A stretch of 59,964 bases of DNA from Brachionus rotundiformis (Eukaryota; Rotifera; Eurotatoria; Ploima; Brachionidae), in assembly GCA_016802295.1 (NCBI GenBank), contig JAESIW010000137.1, positions 6,887,447-6,947,410 of the forward strand, read 5' to 3'. Positions 34,101 through 45,011 of the stretch are shown in pieces. A program made the translations under genes and the position numbers. Below the pieces are notes generated by a model, which had not been told where the DNA came from, searched no databases, and saw only the letters and a list, made by a program, of their open reading frames with translations. Position 1 is the first letter of the stretch, and every line of letters starts with the position of its first letter.

Positions 34101-36803
34101 GAGCAAAATTTTAGAATTTTTATAAAATATTTTTCGTACAGAATGGCGATATAAGTGGCAAACCAGTAACAGATGGACTTTGGCAGAGATCGAAGAATTA
34201 ATTAGAGATATGAAAAGTGACGAGGCTAATGTTCGTTTCCAAGCGGTCGTTGTGTGCTCAAGAGCTGTTGAAAAAGCCCAACTTTTGATTGACAAATTAG
34301 GTATTTAACATTTTAAAAAAATATATTTTTTCAATAATTAATTAAATTAATATAATGTGATAAAATTAATACATAAATCAGTATACTTTTTTAATCTTGG
34401 ATTTAAATTATTTATTTTAATTAATATTTTTTGATAATTTTTTTTTTTGAAAATAAAATAAGGAATTATTTTTTTATATTTAAAGCCCAATTTAACAAAA
34501 AACATCCAAAAAAATACAAAAATGAAGACTTGGGAGACGAATTCAAAGATTTGTACAAACAAAGAAGCGAGTTATCATTTGGAAAAGGGTCATATTTGAA
34601 CAAAATTGGAAAGACCTATTTAAATGACATAATATTTTCGGAAAAATTGTTCGAAACTGTGGAACAATTGCTTAATGACATGAATTTGAAGGTAAAGTTG
34701 GCAGCTGCCATTGGCATCTTAGTTATTCTGAAACGATTCTCTCGGCCATATACACAAAAGTATCAATTGAGCAAGGACAAAGCCGAGATGGTTCTCCGCG
34801 ACACCCTAAAGTCGCTCAACTCCACTGACAGGTACACTGCAGCTCTTTGCCTTGGCAACAGTGGATTCGTGGACGAAAAAATAATCACCATTCTCCTGTC
34901 CAATTATTTCGAGTCCAATGAACAGTATACAAAAGAACAAGTGACCCAGTGTTTGTCTGAGCTGTCAAGTCACAATCAACTAGTTCACCAGAGAATAGAG
35001 ATGCATTTGGACAGTGAGTATGTACGCGAGCGTATACTCACGTGCAAACTGATACCATGTCTCAAGAAGCCTTTGACCAAGGTAGGTATTTGGAGCATTT
35101 TTTTGTTGGCAAATATTTAACTCTTTGAGAAAAGAAAATTATTGGCAAATTGATGGATTTGATGTGGAATGATGTGAATCACAATGTAAAAAAAGTGGCC
35201 GCTCAGACTTTGGGCCGAACTGGCCGTGGTAAAGAGGTCCATGACCAAGTGTTTATTAAACTTAACAGTGCCAACATATTTGAAAGAATCTCAGCGCTAA
35301 AAATCATAAATCATGTTGGTATAATGACAAATAAGCTTCTAGATGTGTTCTTGAAGTGCTTCAGAGACGACTATCTGAGTATAAGACAAATGGCTTGTGT
35401 GTGCTGCCAGCGTTTGTACGAAAAAGATGAGAAAATAATCGATGCTTTGGTATTTGTGGCTCGCTTTGATCCGGTTTCCAAACTCAAAGCTCTTGCTATT
35501 AGAAGTAAGTTGAAAAAAAATTCTTCAACTTTGCCATTTTTTGCTGGTTTTAAATTTGTACAAATAATTATTATTATCTTAATATTTTTTTAATATTCTA
35601 TGCTATTAATTGGCAAAATTTCAATCTTATTCTTTAAATTTCTTTATCCACGAAGATGAAAAAATTCTGATAACCATTTTAACTTGGTTTTGGGAAATAA
35701 ATTGCTTTATAATTGAAATATTGTCTGACAAAATAGATTACCAGAGGATTAAGAAATGTGCTGATTCAAATGCCATTTTAAGATGTGTAACAACTTGGCT
35801 AAGTCTATGTTGTCTTTTATGAGCAGGGTGAAAGGTTTAGATTGACCTAATCACCATAACTAATTGATAGCTGTATTCAATTTTTAATTAATATTTAATC
35901 AATTAAAATAACTATCTAAAAAGTTCTCATAGATCACTGGTCTAAGCTCTTTTTTAAAAAGATAGAATTACTAGACCATTTGATTCCTTATTCAAGGACT
36001 TAAAACTTACTTATTCTGTTCTATATTAAATAATATTATATAAAGATTTTCCAAAATTTATTTTAATAAGATGGTTTATTTATATAATCATTTATAATAT
36101 ATTTGTTAGATTTTTTTATTTTTAAGCTCTTGGACTAATAGGGGTGTACAATGAAAACATTCGAGGAACCCTAATGTGGGCTCTTCAATTCGAGTCTGAT
36201 CCGATGACGCGTACAGAAGCATGCAATTCAATAATTTTGCTGGTAAATCAGAAAGACCAGGAATTGGTTGAGGTTTTACTTGACCGCCACCTGGTCGAAG
36301 AGGAACCAATTGTGCGGAATGAAATAATGGACGCTCTGATGCATCTGGGCTATGACCCCGCTCTTGAACTGCCCATAGTTACCAAAATAAAGAATGATGT
36401 AAAAAAGTTAAATGACAAGAATGTCATAATTGCCAAAATAATGGAAATTGAGAAAGAACGTGAATACGAATTTGAAAAGAAAAGACTGATTTGGGACGAA
36501 AATGAAGACACAAATGCTCAAGACACGTCAAGAGATAAATTAAGCCAGTCGAGTTTTGGCTCGTTTGGACCTTTCGAGCCAAAACTTATCGAAAAGCCTT
36601 CAAAGGGAAAATTCAACAAAAAAGTAAAGAAATTAAATGAGACGAGCTTTTTATCAAAATTGGTTCATACCAATGACACCAAAGAGAATAATTCATCGAG
36701 ATGTTCGCTCAATTTTGATTTTGAAGAATTTGCCGCTGAAACTAAAAAATTATCATCATTAAGTTCGCACAAAATTCAAACTATTGCTGAAGAGCTAAAT
36801 TAA
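31123..36803 (+). CDS. HEATR4: HEAT-repeat protein, HEATR4-like
   Basis: Seven exons: 31123-32009, 32947-33406, 33955-34084, 34142-34300, 34486-35081, 35135-35504, 36127-36803. All are GT-AG and in phase, giving 1092 residues. The first exon would end with a stop, but a perfect donor (A|GTAAGT at 32010) and phase-2 joining to ACAAAGTC at 32947 carry the frame on. The N-terminal half is mixed, with a conserved-looking YDWDDYLIESLSENTARWI block. The second half is a run of alpha-helical HEAT/armadillo-like repeats (VKLAAAIGILVILK, RYTAALCLGNSG, VKKVAAQTLGRTG, RISALKIINHVG, RTEACNSIILLV). The tail is basic and Ser-rich. Size, order and the linked X-box fit HEATR4, a scaffold-type protein associated with ciliated tissues in vertebrates. 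I name it from memory of the family, so the exact orthology is less certain than the HEAT fold. AATAAA is at 36827-36832. Two introns (937 and 622 bp) are much longer than the norm here. Confidence 0.75.
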
Positions 36804-38049
36804 TTAATTACTAATTTTTATTTATTAATAAAATCATTAAGCGTAAAAAATGTTGTTTTTTTTTTTAATTTGTGGACGCAAATAAGTTTAAAAGTATTAT
36901 TTGACATTTAAACTATTTAATCAAGAAAATATTTTTAAAATAATCAATCAATTGAGAGACGTTATTTTTATTTTTAGATAAAAATGTCTTTTAAGTTTAA
37001 AATTTAATTAAAGGGAGATGTTTTATGCTTGATAAATCATTCTAGTATTTGGAAAAATGATATTTTTAATTGGTTGATAGGATGATAAAAAATTGGACTA
37101 AAATCTCTTGTAGATTTAATATAAATTTTTTTTTAAATTTTTATATTTTTCTTATAATCTCTCATAGCGGTGTTATTTTTTTAGATAAATTTTATCATTA
37201 AAAGTCAAAAATGATTGTTTTATGATGGTTTTAATTATAAATAATTATTAATTAAAATAAATCAAAAATAAAATAGCCTTTTAATTATTTAAATAACTTT
37301 GATTTATCTAAAATTATGATAATAAATAAGCTAAGAACATTAAAATCTCGCTTTTGCTAAAATACTAAATCTTATCTGCTAGTTGACATTTATTTGATAT
37401 AAGATTTTTTTTAATTATCTAAAATAAAATTTGAAAATATTTTCGATAAACAATGATCGCTTTAGAATTGAGTTTGTTAAAAAAATATTTTTTAAAAATT
37501 AAAATGATTATACTATCATAGTTTTTGCATTTGGCAAAAACAATAAGAAATTTTCAACAATCAAATATTTTTTCATATCAAGATTTAAGTCTATTAAGTT
37601 TTTCTTTTTATTTTGAGAAAATCAGTCACCTATTAAAATTAAAGAAAAACTTTCTTAATATAGTTTTATGGTTGCCAATTAAATTAAACCATTGATAATG
37701 TATTGCTTACAAATATATTTTTTATCTTAAATTAAATGAAAATATAAATGGTTAGTTTGTGGTCAGAAAAATTTAAAAAATTTAAACATTGCCTTTTTAA
37801 TATTTTAATCAAATATTTAATACTTGAATAATTAAAATAATTTAAAAACATAGATATTTTTGGATTAATTTTGTCTTTTCATCATTAACTAAACCAGTGT
37901 GAATTACCAATTAATTGAAAATAAAAAATCTTTTAAAATTTTTTCCAAATTATCATAAATCTTGCTCTTGTGGTTAAAACCTGACCATATAAGAATACAA
38001 TTGCTTAAATTTAGTATAATGTAAAGCCCAGTTTTAATCTTAAGTACTC

Positions 38050-38240
38050 AATGAAGTCGTTCCTCTCATTTAAGCATAACTTGGTGATGGTAGTTTTATT
38101 TGGCAATTAAAGCTTTAAATTATTGACTGTTTGGACTCAGTGTTGTCAGGTAAAATTTCAGATGAGGTCTTACCAATGTGGCATGTGCTACTATTAAACA
38201 TTGGTTGGATATTATAAGTATACCTATAAGTATAAACAAT
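38050..38240 (-). pseudogene. Non-LTR reverse transcriptase scrap
   Basis: On the minus strand, near 38185, a frame reads ATLVRPHLKFYL. The LVRPHLEYA box is characteristic of the thumb of jockey/CR1 reverse transcriptases. The flanks are broken, so this is a short relic. Confidence 0.5.
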
Positions 38241-38369
38241 TTTTCTAAATGTATAATATTGAGATAAAAAGTGAAATTTGGGAACTTAAAAGAAAGCAGC
38301 TTTTTTTCAATTTTTAGCTGTCGTCAATCCAAGAACATAAAACCAAGAAAAAACTCAAAAAGAAAAAAT

Positions 38370-38560
38370 GGATACTAAATTATCCACTTTAGCGTTATAA
38401 AAAGCTAAAACTCTATTTTGCATAGATACAATCAATTTTTGTACGCACTCAGTCGGAACTTTTAATCACTCTTTGTGTAAAACCTCTTTTAAATACTCAA
38501 TAGAGTTTACTTTAGGGTTTACCATTTTGGCATCCATTGAACCGACTCTTATTTGTTAAT
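38370..38560 (-). pseudogene. Tc1 transposase C-terminal relic
   Basis: On the minus strand one frame reads SIEYLKEVLHKE, a stop, LKVPTECVQKLIVSMQNRV, then LAFYNAKVDN. This fits the conserved Tc1 end (W-x-x-I...C...LV-x-SM-x-R...VI-x-A-x-GG). The catalytic domain is absent. Confidence 0.6.
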
Positions 38561-41309
38561 TTTTAAAAGATAATTCTATTTTAACATCTAGTGTGATATA
38601 TCAAATTGTAGAGAAAAAAAATTTCAAATTATTGTTTTTATTTTTGTTATTTTGCACTTTAATTTTTGTTATAATCCACTTTGTATAAGCATGTTCAGAG
38701 CCAGAGGGTATTCAGAAACTTGATAGGGATTTCTTTGAATTAAAAGAAAGATTTATTTTGGTAACTCTTTATTCGGAATATTAGCAAATTTATATAGCAG
38801 TAAAGACTAACTGCAGAAAAGTACATGCAAAAGAAAATTAGACATAGAGACTGCTTCAATTCAGTCCTTAACATTTTGTAAAATTACAATTTTAGATATA
38901 AATAAAATAATTAATTTCTAAACTTTTGCAACATAGTGCATAATCAATGGCCTATTCACTAATTCAAAACTCGAGGCAAAACAGAGCAAAATAATATGTT
39001 GATAATAAGTCAAAAACAATTAGGCAAAATTAATCGGTTTCTTTTTTGATTGATAAGAAAAATTTAAGTGGGCTCAAATTGTCTCCAAGTGGCAACGTTA
39101 TCAATGACAATCTAGAGAATTATCCAAATCTGCCACCACTAGAGAAAGATTATATGCTCTTGATTCCAAGAGTCAAATCTAATTAAGATTTAATTATTTT
39201 CGATCGGAATATCTATTAAATCTGCGATTAAACTGAATCGCTTCGATCGATTTCAATCGCTCTTCAGGTTATTTGTCGAAAAAGTTAATTAAAACATAAT
39301 TTCAGTGAGCGAGAGAGTGTGTGTGTGAGTGTTTGTGTGCTCGCTAGTGTCTCTAGCGATTATTTGGTTATAATGAATCAATTTTCAATACAATTTGAAA
39401 GCAATTTCAAGTAATTAATTTTTGCTTCAAGTCTTACTAAACAGATTGTCTATGAAAATTGTTTTGTTTTTGCATTTCTTCACTTGGAGTGAATCTAATC
39501 GATGATTTTAGAAATCAACTGGCATTGCCGCGGCTGCTTATATGACTCTATTGACTTTGAGATTAAACACACACACAAAAACAGTCAATTCTCTTGAGCA
39601 ATTGATTTTTAATTAAGCAACATTTATTTTTATCACACTCAAAAATGACAGAGATTCCAATTTCGATTGCAAATATGATTCGTTCTGCAGGGACTTTCCA
39701 TCTAGAAAAATAAGCCACAGCCCGGAGACACGATCGATAATTGAGCGCTAGCACGAATCGGCCCCATTCTACTTCACAATTACCTAACCCCATAAGCACT
39801 TAATCGGGCGACACATGCTGGCCAACACTGCTGATCTTTACTCGACTTAATATTTGTCAAGTATTAATTCTCTTTCTTAAATAGGTCTTAAACAGGGCCT
39901 CATAAGATACTATGTCATATTTGACAACAATTGTTGCCTCTATTTGTTTTAATAAGCACTTAATTAAAATTCTATTCTTTCTCTGCTTATTTTCTTAACA
40001 CACTTGAATGCTGCTCCAAATCCAGCCCTTCATGTAACATATTGTACTAACAAATTAATTCCGCATTTTTCGATTTGTTCTCTTACCTGCAACAGAACAG
40101 ATCAAATCCCAGTCATCATCTAAAACAAATAAATCTAATTGTCATATTAATCACTCTTGAGTTAATTTGAAGATTAAAAAAAACGGCAAGACAAAAATCG
40201 CGTCGGTGTGTACAATTCTGTTCAACCTGATAGCCTTGATAGCTAACTGTAGAAAAAAACACAAATCAATTGAATTAAATCTTTAAAATGGCATTAGTGT
40301 ATCTTTTAAGGAAAAATGCTGCCAAAAATATTGCCTTCATAAAATGTATAATTAAATAAAAACACATTTTTTGATCTTTTTTCTCATTTTCTATCCATTA
40401 AAATTTTTAAAAAGCTTGCCTAATCAAAAAAAAATTATTTTATTTTCTCAGATTCAACACTGGTTTAGATTTTTGTAGATAACTTTTTTTTTAAATTGCT
40501 AAAATCCAACTGTTATAAATTATTAGAGTTGGTGAACAAGTGGCCAAATGAGATCTGAGAATTAATTGATTGCCAAGAACAGATAGTCCAACTAAAGTTT
40601 TCAATAATAAGTAGCTCCTTGGCTCTAAGGATAATGCATTTGCTTTGAATGAAAAGAATACGAATACCAAACAGGTTCTTTCAAGGATAAACTTGAATTG
40701 AAATCAAAAGTAATGACTCTTTGGTCCACAATGAGTGAACTAGAAACTTTAGAGAATTTGGTTCTTTTTTCAGTCAAGCTTCTAAGCTAGTTACAAAACG
40801 GGTGCGTACAGCGAGTACATGCAAGACGCGCGCCGCCCAAATATTGCAAACTTAGCTCAGTGTCTCACAATTGTCTGATTTTCAAATAGTAAAGCCGACT
40901 GTTTAACCACAATAAAACGAATATTTTTTTTATAATAAAAAATAAAGAAAATATAATTTTTAATTTGATTGGTTTATTTTGATTTATAGTGAAAAAGTAT
41001 GAATAGACAAAAATTGTTTGCAACAAATAAAAACGAATATTTATATTTATATTTATATATATAAAATAAAAAATGATAAAAAATAAACTAAAAGAAATAG
41101 AAATATATAGAAACAAAAAAACACTTAATACATATAAAATAAAATAAAATAAAATATAAATAAAATAATTAAAATAGTAATCTTTAAATTTTTGTTGTAG
41201 TTGTTAATTTTTTTTGTTTTGTATAGCGAAAGCATATCTAAAAGTAAAACTTAACCACAATTGAATAGAATTGAATAGAATAAAGATTAAAAAGAAGAGT
41301 AATTGTTTT

Positions 41310-42437
41310 TTAAGAGCTTGTTTGCTTTTCCTCAAGCTTTCTAATTTCGTCTCCAATCGGATCTTTACACTTGAGTCTGTGTTCATTGTTGGCGTTAATG
41401 GGCGATATGGCATCTGTATCTTTGGAGATGGATAGTAGAGAGGGCGACGAGGACAGCGAACTGGAGGACGAAGCGCTGATGACAGTGCTCGTGGCTGACA
41501 AGTTCAAGTCGACCTTGAGCCGCTTGGGCTCGTTCTCATCCTCGTCGTACTCGTCTGCCGAGCACTCTCGCTTGCCAGTGTTAACGTAGTGGTCATTTTG
41601 GTCGGCGGTCTGTTGGGCGCTTTTGGCGTGCTGCGAGTCCATGTGCCGTCTGAGGTCGACCTTTCTCTGGAAGGCCCGGCCGCACATGGTGCACGCAAAC
41701 GGCTTAAAGCCCGTATGCTTCCTACTATGAGTTATTAGATTAGACGACTGGCTGAACGACTTGCCACAAATGACACATTTGTGCGGCTTCTCTCCCGTGT
41801 GTATGTACGTGTGCTTTTTCATGTCGGACTTTTGGTGAAAACGTTTGCCACAGTATTGGCACGGATAGGGCCTGGTGTCCGAATGAATAAGCAAATGAGT
41901 GGACAAAGTGCTCGATCGCTTGAAGCTCTTGCCGCATTGGTGGCACTCGAAGCTCCTCTCCTGTTGATGCATGGCTCGGTGATGCTCTAGACTGACCAAG
42001 TGACCGAACGTCTTGTGACACGTCTCGCACTCGTAGGGCCTCTGCTGGTCGGTGTGAGCGCGCCGCGAGTGCACCTCGAGGCCGTGCGAAGTGCTAAACT
42101 TTTTCTCGCATTTGTCACACTCGTACAACTCGGACTGTTGACTAGATGTGACCTCGTCTTCTTCGCGCACCGACGACGAGCTCGAGCTCGACATACAGCT
42201 CTCGCCTCGTCTGTAAAACTGACTGTAGAACCTCTCCAACTGCTCCTGATAGGCGCTCCTACTCCTCGACTCTATGTAAGCTGTTAGCGCGTTGTAAATG
42301 GCGTTCGGCTGGCTCGGATACTGCTGCAGCGTCATCGCCTGCAACAAGCTCATGCCCGGGAGCACAAACCCGGCGCCCATCGAGCCCGACTTTGCCTCGC
42401 CATCCTCCTGCTTGCTCAATCCCGAATTAAACAACAT
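41310..42437 (-). CDS. GFI1: Gfi1/senseless-type six C2H2 zinc-finger transcription factor
   Basis: Single-exon open frame, 375 residues, ATG at 42435-42437. Six C2H2 fingers run from about residue 105 to 270. Fingers 3-6 are nearly identical to Gfi1/senseless/PAG-3: RSSTLSTHLLIHSDTRPYPC, GKRFHQKSDMKKHTYIHTGE, then SQSSNLITHSRKHTGFKPF and FQRKVDLRRH. Family members repress transcription by binding AATC-core sites and control sensory-neuron and other cell fates. The N-terminus (MLFNSGLSKQ) is not the SNAG repressor peptide of vertebrate Gfi1, so it resembles the invertebrate members. A Ser run lies at 83-89 and a Ser-rich C-terminal tail follows the fingers. Codon composition is GC-rich against AT-rich flanks. 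Confidence 0.92.
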   Translation of the reverse strand: MLFNSGLSKQEDGEAKSGSMGAGFVLPGMSLLQAMTLQQYPSQPNAIYNALTAYIESRSRSAYQEQLERFYSQFYRRGESCMSSSSSSSVREEDEVTSSQQSELYECDKCEKKFSTSHGLEVHSRRAHTDQQRPYECETCHKTFGHLVSLEHHRAMHQQERSFECHQCGKSFKRSSTLSTHLLIHSDTRPYPCQYCGKRFHQKSDMKKHTYIHTGEKPHKCVICGKSFSQSSNLITHSRKHTGFKPFACTMCGRAFQRKVDLRRHMDSQHAKSAQQTADQNDHYVNTGKRECSADEYDEDENEPKRLKVDLNLSATSTVISASSSSSLSSSPSLLSISKDTDAISPINANNEHRLKCKDPIGDEIRKLEEKQTSS

Positions 42438-44390
42438 TTTAACAATAAATCTAAATTTTATTTTTTGATTTTATTTTTAATTTTAAATAATTAAATAAAT
42501 AAATAAACTATATTAATTTGTTTTTTTTATTTGATTAAGCTGAGTAAAAGAAGATGATAGGAGAAAGTGAGAGGAGATTTGATTGAGATGTTTAAACTAG
42601 TCAATGGATTAGACCGTTGGAACAGGGTCCTACAGCTGGCGTGAGAGCTGTGACATGTTTTATTGTCTGAGTGTGCGACTCCGAGACAATGGTGTCTTGT
42701 TATGACGCCGCGCCAAGAGCCACCGACTAACTTATCTATTCATTTTACTTCACTTTACATCACTAAACAATAAATTGTTTAATAAAATTTCTGCACAAAT
42801 GCTTAAGGCTCGTGATTTTTTGTTTTATCATACGGAAGAGTAAATTTAATTTTATTTTATTTTCTTTATAGCCAAATTGACAATAACTAAAAATTAAGAA
42901 AAGAAAAATATATAGAAAGAAAAATAATAATTTTTTTATATATATATATATATATAAAATATAAAGTGTATGAGAAACAAGCCAATGAGAAAAATATCTA
43001 TAAAATATAATTTATATTCTATTGGCAAATGCTAATTAGCCAATTAGATGAGAACAATCGATTTTTGTCGCATGGAATACCGAAGCTATCTGAGCTATTG
43101 AAAATGGAATTTAATCTTAATAGTTAGAGTTAGTTAACTGTTCAGTAAGTCAGTTAGTTGGTTAGTTAGTTGCGCAATTTGATTATCTTGGTTGGCAATA
43201 ATTTAGATTAATAAAGTATGGCACTAAATCCGTGTCTGGGGATTCGAGTGGCAAAAACTCATTTTCTTAAAATGATAGATAGATAACTTCTTTGCTTTGG
43301 CACAAGACTCATGAGAGATTTTGGCTTTTATTTGACACTTTATTTTAGATCTGAATGGAAGAAATTCTGATTATACGCTTCTACGATCAATAAGGCATTA
43401 ATTGTTTAAAATTTTTTCTTATATCTATTGTGAGGAAATATTTTTGTCAATGTGAAATATGCATATCAATAATCAAAGTCAGTTTGATTGATTCATTAGT
43501 TGCCTAGCTGCTTACCTGTGCGCTCAAAATCAAAACAAAAAAATTACAATGCTTGGCTTTGTTTCTCTCTTTTTGCTAATCAATGTGTGCGAGCGAGTCT
43601 TTAATTAATAGTCAAGCGTTGTTCACCTGGGCCTAATTATGAATAGATAAATCTTGGAATCTTGTCCTATCTAGATGAAAAAACGTGTGCTAAATAAACA
43701 CACGGTTAAGTGATCATCAAAAATAGAGAGAATGTTTGTTCAAGTCCTATCTGATTCGGCTACTCGGCCTGCTGGCTAAATCATCTGCTAATCTCTGGCT
43801 GACTGAGTGACGCTTGCCAAATAGCCTCCAGTACTTGGCCAAGTCTATCTTACACTTGAACATAAATACCTGATATTGCTAAATTAGTCTTGGCACAGTA
43901 CACAACACACATACCAACATGGGTCACAAAAATAAATTAATTGTTTCAAAAAGCTTGCTCTATGTTGACAAGCTAACGAGCTCTTGTTGATCCGTAATCT
44001 AAATTTAGCTCGTGTATTTGCTTGTTGTCACTTAGATCTGGCAAAACATCTCTTTTATTCAACCATGCGCACAAATTAGAAATTGATTAATTAAATTATT
44101 ATTAAATAAATTTTTTTTTCGTTTGTCAAATAGGCCTTTTGTCACAATCAACTACTAAGCACTATCTTAAACTCTAATTTCTTCTAATGTCTTATCTATT
44201 TTCATATTACAATTTTAACATCAATAATTAATGAATGTTAGACTTTAAATATTTGAAAAATCACTTTTGTTTTTAATAAAGTTTATTAAACAATTGTTTA
44301 TTCTTTAATTAATACTTATTTAATTAAATAATGGTCATTTAGTTGTACAGGAGTCCATACGTGAACCCTGTAAATGTTTTAATATATTTT
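42438..44390. other. Upstream region of the GFI1-like gene
   Basis: Likely promoter and enhancer DNA. It contains (TA)n at 42938-42956 and a GTTA/GTTAG-rich patch at about 43120-43170. No coding exon recognised. Confidence 0.4.
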
Positions 44391-44424
44391 AGAACCTGGT
44401 TCAGAAGCATTTGTTGAGTGTAGG

Positions 44425-44525
44425 GGGCCATGATGAACTATACAGAAGAAAAAATTCAGAGCCACTGAGTCAATACGTCAAGAATATAAACCTGCGGTAA
44501 CATGAACATATACCGCATCTCATCA
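44425..44525 (+). pseudogene. RTE-like retrotransposon relic, plus-strand copy
   Basis: One frame reads HDELYRRKNSEPLSQYVKNINLR, then a stop and HEHIPHLIKH. It matches NDELYRRRKSELLSQCIRNK of the minus-strand copy 200 bp away, so two copies of the same segment face each other. Confidence 0.6.
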
Positions 44526-44648
44526 AACATAAGATGGTTCAGTCATCAAAGGATTTCTTCTATTCGTAACTATTGCATTTCAAAAAAAAGTGACTCAGTT
44601 AAAAGAATGATTTCACTTTTTTTCTTTTATTTGACATTATTTTTTTCC

Positions 44649-45011
44649 TTATTCACTCCTAGAAGAGCATAGGGTCATCACTTTTGATTTCAACTTAAGT
44701 CGATCCTTTGCCATGTCATTCTCATTTCGGTGCGCTCTTTCGTGATTGTGGACCTCCATGTATCTACCTACATTTCTTCGCCCTTGAGGTGTCCATTGAA
44801 GAGCTCTGTTTGGTATTCGTATTCTTTTCATTTTAAGTACATGTCTTAACCACCGTAATCTTTTATTTCTTATACATTGACTCAATAGCTCTGACTTCCT
44901 TCTTCTATAAAGTTCATCATTTGACAATTTTTCAGGCCAGTGAAATGTGTTTAACATTATAAGATTGATGAATGATTGATTAACATGATTCATGAATTTT
45001 CTTTTAAACAA
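44649..45011 (-). pseudogene. RTE-like retrotransposon C-terminal relic
   Basis: An open frame of 120 codons on the minus strand contains RRRKSELLSQCIRNKRLRWL, HVLKMKRIRIPNRALQW and TPQGRRNVGR. This is the conserved C-terminal block of RTE/BovB-like RT proteins (LRWxGHVxRM..R.P..AL.W.P.G.R..GR). It is only the end of the protein. Adjacent sequence (44985-45110) recurs at 6645-6790. Confidence 0.7.

Larger units (their letters stand above)
36804..41309. other. Gene desert downstream of HEATR4-like and GFI1-like genes
   Basis: Very AT-rich to about 39000, with two transposon relics (38050-38240 and 38370-38560). From about 39030 to 40260 the sequence is less AT-biased, with a GT-rich patch (39300-39350) and a splice-donor-like CAG|GTAAGA on the minus strand near 40085. 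That could be an untranslated exon or conserved regulatory DNA of the GFI1-like gene. No protein-coding exon recognised. Confidence 0.4.

Noticed and set aside
39030..40260. A possible small gene around 39563-39799 (78-codon frame) and a donor-like site at 40085
   Set aside because: No protein motif and no matching acceptor or start. More likely regulatory or untranslated sequence of the GFI1-like gene.
42938..42956. (TA)n run as a possible functional site
   Set aside because: An ordinary dinucleotide microsatellite in AT-rich DNA.
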